NCBI GenBank assembly: GCA_030597435.1
Contig: JAUVRV010000134.1
Span: 1-7,098, forward strand
Length of the DNA stretch: 7,098 nucleotides
Reading direction: 5' to 3'
Source of the DNA: Gemmatimonadales bacterium
GTDB lineage: Bacteria; Gemmatimonadota; Gemmatimonadetes; Gemmatimonadales; GWC2-71-9
Program-made: the position numbers and the translations under genes
In this document: one piece after another, positions 1-6,633 of the stretch
How positions within the stretch are numbered: the first letter of the stretch is position 1
How the letters are laid out: each line of letters starts with the position of its first letter
Notes under the pieces: model-generated
What the model was told of the DNA's origin: nothing
The model's database searches: none
Seen by the model: the letters and a program-made list of their open reading frames with translations, nothing else

Positions 1-131
1 TACGCCGACGGCCAACTGCGATCTGGGTTCGGTGGCCCGGAGGGATGGAGTCAACGGTCGCGATAGAGCAAGATAGTGGAGAGGTAACAATACGGATGCA
101 GTAGTGCTTCGGGTGGCAGTCAACGACATGT

Positions 132-136
132 GGAGG
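132..136 (+). promoter_or_regulatory. Ribosome binding site deciding the aminotransferase start
   Basis: GGAGG at 132-136 lies 5 nt before GTG 142. The reading frame is open further back to a GTG at 130, but that codon overlaps the Shine-Dalgarno sequence itself. A later ATG at 169 has no comparable purine box. GTG 142 is therefore the best start. Confidence 0.7.
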
Positions 137-141
137 GAAGA

Positions 142-1281
142 GTGAGCGAGCAGCGGTCACAGAGTCCTATGATAATAGATCCGCCAGAGCGATTGCTGAT
201 GGGACCCGGGCCGTCCAATCCGGATCCCGTCGTTCTGAAGGCCATGGCCAGCAACATGGTTGGGCACCTCGACCCGTACTTCCTCGATGTCATGGATGAC
301 ACCATGAGAATGTTGCGCGCGGTGTTCCGGACCGAGAATCACCACACGATACCGATGTCGGGGACCGGTACTTCAGGTCTCGAAACCATCATGCTGAACC
401 TGATCGAGCCGGGTGATGATGTGGTGGTTGCGGTTATCGGCTATTTCGGTCAGCGTCTGGTCGAGATGGCGACCCGTGCCGGTGCGAACGTCCGCGTGCT
501 CGAGTCATCGTTTGGAGAGATCGTTGAGCCCGCCCGGTTCGCAGCAGAGCTGGAGCGCAAACCGGCCAAGCTCGTTGCCCTGGTACATGCCGAGACCTCG
601 ACAGGGGCAGAGCAACCCGTGGCGGAGGTGGCGCAGATCGCCAGAGATGCCGGTGCCCTCATTGCCGTCGACTGCGTCACCTCTCTCGGTGGCATGCCGT
701 TCGAGGTGGATGCCTGGGGAATCGACGCGGCCGGATCATGCTCGCAGAAGTGCCTCGGCGCGCCTCCGGGTTTAGGGCCGGTCACGTTCGGCCCACGTGC
801 CATTGAGGCCGTCGCCAATCGGAAGGTCCAGACAAGCACTTGGTACATGGATCTCAACCTGCTGTTCCAGTACTGGGGTGATGCCGGTGGAGCCAAGCAG
901 AGAGCGTTTCACCACACGGCACCTGTGTCTAGCATCTATGCATTCCATGAAGCGCTGAGATTGGCGCTCGACGAAGGGATGGAGTCACGCTGGGACCGGC
1001 ATCGGGAGGCACATGAGATCTTCGTCGAGGGACTGCAGCGCCTGGGGTTGTCATTGTTCACGCCGGAGTCCCATCGTCTGCCGATGTTGAATGTGATCAA
1101 CATCCCTGAAGGAGTCGACGATGCAGCGGTGCGAGGGGCGTTACTGGATCGCGGCATCGAGATCTCGGGTGGCTTTGGACCACTAAAGGGCAAGACCTGG
1201 CGGGTTGGGTTGATGGGGAACAACGCGAATACAGAGAGAATCGAGCGGCTACTGGGAGCTCTGGGAGAAGCCTTGTCTTGA
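142..1281 (+). CDS. Class-V aminotransferase, alanine/serine-glyoxylate type
   Basis: A PLP-dependent aminotransferase of fold type I, class V, 379 aa from GTG 142. Family members move an amino group from alanine or serine to glyoxylate (or pyruvate) in the cytoplasm. Seen in the sequence, numbered from GTG 142: the N-terminal MGPGPSNP box; GHLDP near 41-45; the PLP-phosphate loop SGTGTSGLE at about 73-81; HAETSTG at 149-155; the PLP-pyridine aspartate D177 in AVDCVTS; the Schiff-base lysine K203 in SQKCLGAPPG; an FHHTAP segment near 256-261; and R354 in WRVGLMG, matching the substrate-carboxylate arginine of human AGT (R360). The C-terminal third follows human AGT almost without gaps. Length is normal for the family (380-400 aa). 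The start is set by GGAGG at 132-136. It is transcribed toward the propeller gene and ends at an inverted repeat. The exact amino donor (alanine, serine or aspartate) cannot be fixed from sequence, so no gene symbol is given. Confidence 0.93.
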   Translation: MSEQRSQSPMIIDPPERLLMGPGPSNPDPVVLKAMASNMVGHLDPYFLDVMDDTMRMLRAVFRTENHHTIPMSGTGTSGLETIMLNLIEPGDDVVVAVIGYFGQRLVEMATRAGANVRVLESSFGEIVEPARFAAELERKPAKLVALVHAETSTGAEQPVAEVAQIARDAGALIAVDCVTSLGGMPFEVDAWGIDAAGSCSQKCLGAPPGLGPVTFGPRAIEAVANRKVQTSTWYMDLNLLFQYWGDAGGAKQRAFHHTAPVSSIYAFHEALRLALDEGMESRWDRHREAHEIFVEGLQRLGLSLFTPESHRLPMLNVINIPEGVDDAAVRGALLDRGIEISGGFGPLKGKTWRVGLMGNNANTERIERLLGALGEALS

Positions 1282-1283
1282 TC

Positions 1284-1354
1284 GTCGGAGGGTCGGCAGG
1301 TCGGCGGTCTCGTATACGAGGGGAGCGACCCACCGACCGTCCGACCAACCGACC
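1284..1354. terminator. Long iterated inverted repeat between convergent genes
   Basis: This fills the space between the aminotransferase stop (1279-1281) and the propeller stop (1357-1359). The left arm has three 8-bp units, GTCGGAGG, GTCGGCAG and GTCGGCGG (1284-1307). The right arm has GACC at 1327, 1335, 1343 and 1351, again every 8 bp, and is complementary to the left with a few mismatches. At the tip is a perfect 12-bp palindrome, CTCGTATACGAG (1309-1320). Transcribed from either side it should fold into a strong GC-rich stem. No T-run follows on either strand, so this is not a textbook intrinsic terminator. A bidirectional U-less terminator or 3' end stabiliser is the inference. Confidence 0.6.
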
Positions 1355-1356
1355 GG

Positions 1357-2256
1357 CTACTGCCTTGCTACCACCATTGCCAACCGATCTCCCTCTGGAC
1401 TCACAGCCAGCCGTGAGATACTCTCGATTCCGCGGTCAGCGAAATCGGCAACCTCCTGCCACTCGGTACCCTGCTCCCGATCCCATCGAAACAGCTTGGA
1501 TCCCTGTGCGGTGATCGCGCTGCCATCGGGTAGCCACGCGTAGAACTCGTTGCCATCGAGCAGTTGTATGAGTGGAGTCACCGTGTGGTGCTCCAGATCG
1601 ACTTCCTTGATCCACAGCTCCGGTATTCTGTGTGTGAAGCTAATCGCATTTCGGCTGGGCACCTTGTGGATGGATCGTCCCACGCCATACGCGATGATGG
1701 TAGCACGACCGGAGCGAGTGTCGGCAATCCGCATAGTAGACAACGGGGTCTCAGCATTGGCCAGCACGAACAGTCCTATGGTGTCGTCATCACCCCAGGC
1801 GTAATAGCCGACCGGTTTTGTCTCAGTGAGGACCACTCTTGCTCCAGAGCCATCCATATTGAACTGCCACAGCCGCTGAGTCGAGTCAGATTCCACACGC
1901 ACTGCCGAGAACGCGTCACCTGAGGGTATTACGGCGGCAGAATACTCACTCTCGGGATCGGTCTGTGTTACTTGACGTGTTGCGCCGGTCCTGATGTAGT
2001 AGCGGTAGATGTCGGTCTGGCCTTCTCGGTTGGAGGTGTAGAGAATCCCCCGTCCATCTGGGGTGAACGAGGGCTGATTGTCGTAGCCCTCACGGTCAGT
2101 GATCTTGTTTGGCTTGCCAAACTCGAGCACTCCGTTCTTCTCGTCTACCGATACCAGATGGATGTCGAAGCCCGGGGCTCCTTGACTCAGGGCGCTCTCT
2201 GGTACGAGGAGTGCCGCGAGGATGACCGCGAAAGAGAACCGAAGTAGGTTAGACAT
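1357..2256 (-). CDS. Secreted TolB-like (PD40) beta-propeller protein
   Basis: A 299-aa protein of unknown exact role. The N-terminus (1-25, MSNLLRFSFAVILAALLV then ALS-QG) is a clear export signal, with probable cleavage after about S24 or nearby. The rest is a WD40/PD40-type propeller: QPSFTPDGRGILYTSNREG at 61-79 is the classic TolB/PD40 blade signature. Weaker repeats recur near 105-135, 150-180, 235-258 (AWLPDGSAITAQ) and 281-297 (LAVSPEGDRLAMVVA). It lacks the N-terminal domain of true TolB (about 430 aa) and no TolA/Pal neighbours are visible, so it should not be named tolB. It is probably a periplasmic or outer-surface scaffold or sensor. The frame stays open upstream as far as 2637, but that part is antisense to the FKBP gene. 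The ATG at 2256 is chosen because it puts the signal peptide at the N-terminus; an AAGAGA box lies 9 nt upstream of it. Confidence 0.85.
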   Translation of the reverse strand: MSNLLRFSFAVILAALLVPESALSQGAPGFDIHLVSVDEKNGVLEFGKPNKITDREGYDNQPSFTPDGRGILYTSNREGQTDIYRYYIRTGATRQVTQTDPESEYSAAVIPSGDAFSAVRVESDSTQRLWQFNMDGSGARVVLTETKPVGYYAWGDDDTIGLFVLANAETPLSTMRIADTRSGRATIIAYGVGRSIHKVPSRNAISFTHRIPELWIKEVDLEHHTVTPLIQLLDGNEFYAWLPDGSAITAQGSKLFRWDREQGTEWQEVADFADRGIESISRLAVSPEGDRLAMVVARQ

Positions 2257-2316
2257 GGCGATTTTCTCTTGTTTGTGTATGTTGCGCGAGCGCCAAACTT
2301 TACCAAGAAAGACCGG
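2257..2316. promoter_or_regulatory. Short divergent promoter region (propeller gene / FKBP gene)
   Basis: Only 60 bp separate the two divergent starts, so both promoters must lie here or extend into the genes. A TATGTT at 2278-2283 is a possible rightward -10, which would place transcription start about 25-30 nt before ATG 2317. I see no convincing -35 for either direction. A small palindromic element, GCGC-GA-GCGC, lies at about 2283-2292. The assignment rests on geometry more than on motifs. Confidence 0.3.
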
Positions 2317-2601
2317 ATGGTCAAGGCGGTGATAGGCAAGGCGGCCGTGGTTCACTACACTGGTTGGCTGCAGGACGGCACCAAGTTCGACAGCAGCGTG
2401 GGTGGAACTCCGTTCACGTTCAACGTGGGTGGTGGCCAGGTGATACAAGGATGGGACGAAGGTGTTCCTGGTATGAAGGTTGGAGGCAAGCGGAAGTTGG
2501 TCCTGCCATCCGAACTCGGCTATGGCAAACATGGAGCACCACCCGACATTCCACCCAATGCCACCCTCGTGTTCGAAGTAGAGCTGCTCGAGGTCAGGTA
2601 G
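2317..2601 (+). CDS. FKBP-type peptidyl-prolyl cis-trans isomerase, compact
   Basis: An FK506-binding-protein-type prolyl isomerase of 94 aa from ATG 2317, with no signal peptide, so probably cytoplasmic. Family members accelerate cis-trans isomerisation of X-Pro bonds. The residues lining the FKBP12 active site are all present: Y14 in HYTGW, F24-D25 in KFDSS, F35 in PFTFNVG, V42-I43 and W46 in QVIQGWDEG, Y69 in LGYGKHG, I78 in DIPPNATL and F86 in LVFEVELL. Relative to FKBP12 (107 aa), the region before HYTG is about 12 residues shorter, so the first beta strand is largely missing with this start. A non-ATG start at TTG 2269 would add 16 residues, for 110 aa, but has no ribosome binding site and the added residues do not resemble the FKBP N-terminus. 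AAGAAAG lies about 5 nt before ATG 2317. The gene is divergent from the propeller gene and convergent with the peptidase genes. Family assignment is secure; the start is less so. Confidence 0.92.
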   Translation: MVKAVIGKAAVVHYTGWLQDGTKFDSSVGGTPFTFNVGGGQVIQGWDEGVPGMKVGGKRKLVLPSELGYGKHGAPPDIPPNATLVFEVELLEVR

Positions 2602-2614
2602 GAATTGGGACTGG

Positions 2615-2646
2615 CGTAGTCGCGCGGCAGTTGTCACGCGACTACG
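2615..2646. terminator. Perfect 10-bp stem between convergent stops
   Basis: CGTAGTCGCG at 2615-2624 pairs perfectly with CGCGACTACG at 2637-2646 around a 12-nt loop. The stem begins 13 nt after the FKBP stop (2599-2601) and 3 nt after the second peptidase gene's stop (2650-2652, read leftward). That position is right for a shared bidirectional terminator. As at the other convergent junction, no T-run follows in either direction. Confidence 0.6.
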
Positions 2647-2649
2647 TGA

Positions 2650-4614
2650 CTAGCGCGCGTCCCGATCCCACACATTGTTGCGCCGGTCGATATCCGGAAA
2701 CTCCTGTTTCGCATCTATCTCCACGCGAACTACTGGGGAAACTGTTGACACCTCCAACTCCGCCGTAGTTGCACCTGACAACCAGGTTTCGACCGGCACT
2801 TCCAGGTGCAGGGTGTCACCGTTCTGAAGCGTGACCGTTACACGTGCCGGCATGGGAACCCAACCACGATCCTCTATTACGATTGCGGTTGGCCCACTAC
2901 CGGCCATGACGCTCGCAACGGCCTGGTCTAGGGTCCAGGTCTCGTAGTAGAACGCCCGCCAGAACCAGGAGAGGTCTCTGCCCGCCGCTGTGTTGAACCA
3001 ATTGAAGAAATCCCATGGTTTGGGGTGCCTGTAAGCCCAGGTTCTGATGTATCCCTTGTAAGCAGGGTCGAAAACCTCTTCTCCCAGCAGAGCGCGCAGC
3101 GTGTTCAAGTTCGTGGCTGGCTTCGAGTAGGAGGCAGTCCCGTATGCGGTACCAGTATAGTGGAAATCACTGAGACGCATGATCTCGCCTTCCATGTCCA
3201 TTCGTGCGACGGCCAGATAACCCTCCCTGTTGCCTGCGACCGGGTTCCGATCATAGAAGTCACCTTCGGCGTGCCCGTCATTGAACGATGTGGTCCCTTC
3301 GTCCATCCATGAGTAGCGTCGCTCGTCTGTACCCACGATCATCGGAACCCACATGTGCGCCAACTCATGTGCCGTGACACTGTAGAGACCTGACTCTGGA
3401 GCGTCATTGTAGCCGCCAATCAGTGTCATCATCGGGTACTCCATACCCCCGCCTTCGAGTCCGTTGCCCTCGACGGAGGTCATGTGGGGCCAGGGGTAAG
3501 GGTATCCCATCCACTGCGACAGGAACGTGATGCTGTGCTGGCCGAATCGCCATTGCTTGTCCCAGTGTGTTGCATCGCTTCGGTAGATGGCGTTGACCAG
3601 AGAGTAGTCGGCCATGCCATCGCCATCCCGATCGCCGACCGGCGTACGGGCGGCGTCCCACAGCGATTCCTCGGTTATGCTGAATGCAACGTCCCGTACG
3701 GTGTCACTGTGGAACTTCCAGCTGAGATACCCCGACTCGGAAGTATTCGTGGCCGTGCCACCGGTCAGTTCCGCTGCGGTGATGACGTGTACTACGCTGT
3801 CACTGTCGTGTGCCCGCTGGTAGCGCTCCAATACGGTTGGCGGCAGGACTTCGGCGGCGTTGGTCAGTGCGCCTGTCGCCATTACCAGCCAGCCGTTCGG
3901 GGCCTCGACCGTCAGGTCGTAACTGCCAAATCCGGCATAAAACTCGGCGTTCCCCAAGAACTGATCCACCTGCCAACCTACGACATCGTCGAGCACCGCC
4001 ATCTGTGGATACCAATAGGCGATGTGGAACATGTTGTCCTCACTCCAACCCATCCTGCCACTCGCGCCTTCCTGTGGGATCGTGAAAGTCCAATCGATTA
4101 CCAACTCAACAGATCGTCCGGGAGTGAGTGGCTGGGGCAAGCTTACCACCATGATAGTCCCGTTTACGGCGTAGCCCGACGTCTGGTTCTGGTCGGTTAG
4201 CTCGGTGAGTTCTTGGCCCGCAACTGTGACCTGCTTCAACTCTACGCCACCGGTCACCTCGGCCGGTCGGTTCCGCGTCACTCCCTCGGCGTGCAGGTTC
4301 TGATAGAGCTGCAGAGCCAGAACTGGAAGAGGGTGTGGGGAGCGGTTGTGGTAGACGATGCGGGCCGTCCCGTCCAGACGCTTCTCGTCTGGCATGATTC
4401 GAGCGTGGAGCGTGTAGTCCGTCCACTGCTGCCAATAGGCTCGCCCTGGCTCACCGGTCTCCGTCCTCGTGCCGCTCTCGATTGCCTCGAGGAAGTCGGC
4501 GGGTGGAACGACGGGGTAGGGAATCGGTCGCTCTGACACCGTCTGAGCTGAAGCGGGCAGCACCACTCCACTGAGAAGTGCTGCCAGCGCCATCGCGTGA
4601 GCGATCAGTCGCAT
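2650..4614 (-). CDS. Exported M1-family zinc metallopeptidase (paralog B)
   Basis: A gluzincin of the M1 (aminopeptidase N / leukotriene A4 hydrolase) family, 654 aa. A signal peptide (1-23, ending ASA-QT) sends it out of the cytoplasm. Zinc site: H416-E417-L-A-H420 and, 18 residues later, E439 in WMDEG, the complete HEXXH-X18-E pattern. The substrate-binding GXMEN box is GGGMEYP at 388-394: the glutamate (E392) is kept but the Asn is Tyr. The probable transition-state tyrosine is Y496 in YGTASYSKP. A DxDGDGxxD loop at 328-336 resembles calcium-binding loops. The N-terminal beta domain spans roughly 55-310, the catalytic domain 310-560, and a small C-terminal beta domain ends at FPDIDRRNNVW. 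It is the second gene of a probable two-gene operon, 42 nt after paralog A, and shares its layout residue for residue up to about 450. An AGAGAG box 8 nt before ATG 4614 probably serves as a weak Shine-Dalgarno. The substrate is unknown; aminopeptidase activity is inferred from family. Confidence 0.92.
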   Translation of the reverse strand: MRLIAHAMALAALLSGVVLPASAQTVSERPIPYPVVPPADFLEAIESGTRTETGEPGRAYWQQWTDYTLHARIMPDEKRLDGTARIVYHNRSPHPLPVLALQLYQNLHAEGVTRNRPAEVTGGVELKQVTVAGQELTELTDQNQTSGYAVNGTIMVVSLPQPLTPGRSVELVIDWTFTIPQEGASGRMGWSEDNMFHIAYWYPQMAVLDDVVGWQVDQFLGNAEFYAGFGSYDLTVEAPNGWLVMATGALTNAAEVLPPTVLERYQRAHDSDSVVHVITAAELTGGTATNTSESGYLSWKFHSDTVRDVAFSITEESLWDAARTPVGDRDGDGMADYSLVNAIYRSDATHWDKQWRFGQHSITFLSQWMGYPYPWPHMTSVEGNGLEGGGMEYPMMTLIGGYNDAPESGLYSVTAHELAHMWVPMIVGTDERRYSWMDEGTTSFNDGHAEGDFYDRNPVAGNREGYLAVARMDMEGEIMRLSDFHYTGTAYGTASYSKPATNLNTLRALLGEEVFDPAYKGYIRTWAYRHPKPWDFFNWFNTAAGRDLSWFWRAFYYETWTLDQAVASVMAGSGPTAIVIEDRGWVPMPARVTVTLQNGDTLHLEVPVETWLSGATTAELEVSTVSPVVRVEIDAKQEFPDIDRRNNVWDRDAR

Positions 4615-4656
4615 GCTGTTGTCTCTCTGTCTATGAGTCCATGTGATGATTGCCGA
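4615..4656 (-). promoter_or_regulatory. Intergenic spacer with leader element of paralog B
   Basis: These 42 nt lie between the stop of paralog A (TAA, 4657-4659) and the ATG of paralog B (4612-4614). I see no hairpin or T-run, which favours co-transcription. At 4624-4638 it holds the 15-nt element (mRNA sense ACTCnTAnnCAGAGA) also found before paralog A. Its purine-rich end lies 9 nt from the ATG and probably acts as the ribosome binding site. Confidence 0.5.
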
Positions 4657-6633
4657 TTACCAGTCCTTCGAGGATCGGCGTTGCCACACGTTGTTACTCC
4701 TGTCTATGTCCGGGAACAAATGCTCGGCATCGATCTCTACGCGTACAACTTCTGCTCCTGCGGGTAGCGACACTGCACTGCGGTTCTTTCCTTCCAGCCA
4801 GGTTCCGACGGGAATTTCTCGAGTCATCGTCTGACCGTTCGCCAGGGTGATCGTGATTCGAGCAGGCATTGGTACTTGGCCCCGATCTTCGATCACGATC
4901 GTGGTGCCATCACTGCCTTCTCGCACGTTATCAACTGCATGGTCGAGGATCCAAGTCTCGTAATACCAGGAGCGCCAGAACCAGCCGAGGTTCTGACCGC
5001 TTGTTCGGTCGAATGTGTTGAAAAAATCCCAGGGCTGGGGATGCTTGTAGGCCCACGTGTCGATGTACTCGCGAAACCCACGCACAAATGCCGCTTCACC
5101 CAGGAGACCCCGTAACGCCACCAAGACCGTCGCGGGTTTCGAATACGAAGCTGTGCCGTATGCCGGGCCGGGGTAGTGGTAGTCGCTCCACCGCATCATC
5201 TCGCCCTCGAGTTCCAGTCGGGCAACTGCGAGATACCCGTCCCTGTCGGGATGGTCGTGATTCAAGCCCGGGAAGAACTCCTTCCTTGCCTGGTTCTCGT
5301 TGAATGTGGTCGTGCCCTCGTCCATCCAGGCGTGACGTCTTTCATCCGTGCTGACAATCATCGGCACCCACATGTGCCCCAGTTCGTGAGCGGTGACGTA
5401 GTACAACGCGGAGTCGCTGCGTGTGTTGTAGTCCCCGATCAACGTCATCATCGGGAACTCCATGCCACCTCCGATGATGCTGCCTCCCTCAACTGAGGTC
5501 ATGTGGGGCCAAGGATAGGGCAAGCCGGTCCAGCGTGACATGAAATCGATGCTGTGTTGAGCGTAGCGCCAGGCGTTGGTCCACTTGGGTGCAGCGACCC
5601 GCCAGAATGTGTTGATCAACGCGTAGTCGGTGTCACCGTCTCCGTCGCGATCTCCGACCGGGGTGCGTGCTGCATCCCATAACGACTCACTTGTGGCACT
5701 GAATGCCACATCGCGCACCGAGTCGGCGTGGAACCGCCAAACCAGGAATCCACTCGGTGCGATTCCGGTCGCTCTGCCGGGACCGAAGTCCTCTGCCGTC
5801 AACACATGGACGACTTCGTCGCTATCGTGGGCAGCCCTGTAACGCCGGAAGATCTCGCTTGCCAGGACCTCTTCAGGATTCAGCAACCGCCCCGTTGCCA
5901 TCACGACCCAACCCTCGGGTGCGGCGATTGATAGATCGTAGGTGGCGAAGCCGCTATAGAATTCTGCGCCGCCCAGGAACTGATCCGTGTGCCATCCGTT
6001 CACATCGTCATAGACCGCTACCTGGGGATACCAGTATGCGATGTGAAACATGTTGTCTTCGCTCCAACCCATACGACCACTGGCACCAGCTTGGGGAACC
6101 GTGAAGCTCCAATCGATGCTCAGGTTGATCGTCTCTCCTGGTTGCACCGGCTCGGGGGGAAAGACCCGCAGTACTGTTCCATTGACGGTGTATCCCGCCT
6201 CACCTGGCTCCGGCCTAGGTTCCAGCTCCTGATCGGCAACAGCAACCCCGCGCAGATCCACACCACCGGTCACCACTGCGAATCCGTTCCGCATTACACC
6301 TTCAGCATGGAGGTTCTGCAGTAGATTGAGCGCTATGTATCCGAGAGGATCGGGTGAGTGGTTGTGATATGTGATTCTGACCGTTCCCTCGACCATCCGC
6401 TCTTCCGGTGTCAGACGGGTGGAGATACGGTACTCGGCCCATTGCTGCCAATAGCGGGAGCCAGGTTCTCCTGTGTTTGTCCGGGTCCCGTTTTGCACCG
6501 CCTGCCGGAACTCGCGACTTGGTACTACCGGATGAGGCAGGGGACGTTGGAGCGACTGAGCTGGCAACTGACCGGCTGACATTGCTGCGAGCAAAGCGAA
6601 GCAACAGGCCAGCGAAGCATGGAATCGGGCCAT
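4657..6633 (-). CDS. Exported M1-family zinc metallopeptidase (paralog A)
   Basis: The promoter-proximal member of the tandem pair, 658 aa. ATG 6633 is chosen because it gives a normal signal peptide (MARF, then a hydrophobic stretch, LPA-QS near 23-27). The frame extends to 6726, but the extra 31 residues would bury that signal. Zinc site: H416-E417-L-G-H420 with E439 in WMDEG, complete HEXXH-X18-E. The GXMEN equivalent is GGGMEFP (388-394), with E392 kept and Asn replaced by Phe. The likely catalytic tyrosine is Y497 in YGTASYSKP. DRDGDGDTD at 328-336 is a calcium-loop-like insert. The C-terminus ends FPDIDRSNNVW plus eight residues. A hand count over residues 371-440 gives 53 of 70 identical to paralog B. 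By family it should remove N-terminal residues from peptides outside the cytoplasm; specificity is unknown. Paralog B follows after 42 nt, and the saccharopine dehydrogenase-like gene is divergent. Confidence 0.92.
   Translation of the reverse strand: MARFHASLACCFALLAAMSAGQLPAQSLQRPLPHPVVPSREFRQAVQNGTRTNTGEPGSRYWQQWAEYRISTRLTPEERMVEGTVRITYHNHSPDPLGYIALNLLQNLHAEGVMRNGFAVVTGGVDLRGVAVADQELEPRPEPGEAGYTVNGTVLRVFPPEPVQPGETINLSIDWSFTVPQAGASGRMGWSEDNMFHIAYWYPQVAVYDDVNGWHTDQFLGGAEFYSGFATYDLSIAAPEGWVVMATGRLLNPEEVLASEIFRRYRAAHDSDEVVHVLTAEDFGPGRATGIAPSGFLVWRFHADSVRDVAFSATSESLWDAARTPVGDRDGDGDTDYALINTFWRVAAPKWTNAWRYAQHSIDFMSRWTGLPYPWPHMTSVEGGSIIGGGMEFPMMTLIGDYNTRSDSALYYVTAHELGHMWVPMIVSTDERRHAWMDEGTTTFNENQARKEFFPGLNHDHPDRDGYLAVARLELEGEMMRWSDYHYPGPAYGTASYSKPATVLVALRGLLGEAAFVRGFREYIDTWAYKHPQPWDFFNTFDRTSGQNLGWFWRSWYYETWILDHAVDNVREGSDGTTIVIEDRGQVPMPARITITLANGQTMTREIPVGTWLEGKNRSAVSLPAGAEVVRVEIDAEHLFPDIDRSNNVWQRRSSKDW

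Noticed and set aside
1..129. Reading frame open leftward from an ATG at 129 to the window edge (43 residues), and a rightward frame open from the edge to 104
   Set aside because: Neither has a ribosome binding site or recognisable protein signature, and both are short and compositionally biased. They could be ends of neighbouring genes, but this cannot be supported.
450..896. Open frame on the minus strand within the aminotransferase gene (148 codons)
   Set aside because: It is antisense to the PLP-binding core of a clear aminotransferase. No start signal or motif was found.
2283..2292. GCGC-GA-GCGC palindrome between the divergent propeller and FKBP genes as an operator
   Set aside because: Four-base arms of alternating G and C are expected by chance in DNA of this composition.
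2257..2637. In-frame upstream extension of the propeller gene, open across the whole FKBP gene on the opposite strand
   Set aside because: It would place the signal peptide 127 residues inside the protein, and it is antisense to a well-conserved FKBP. The open frame is a codon-bias shadow.
3484..4200. Long open frame on the plus strand inside peptidase paralog B (238 codons)
   Set aside because: It lies opposite a conserved M1 catalytic region, and its translation shows no family signature.
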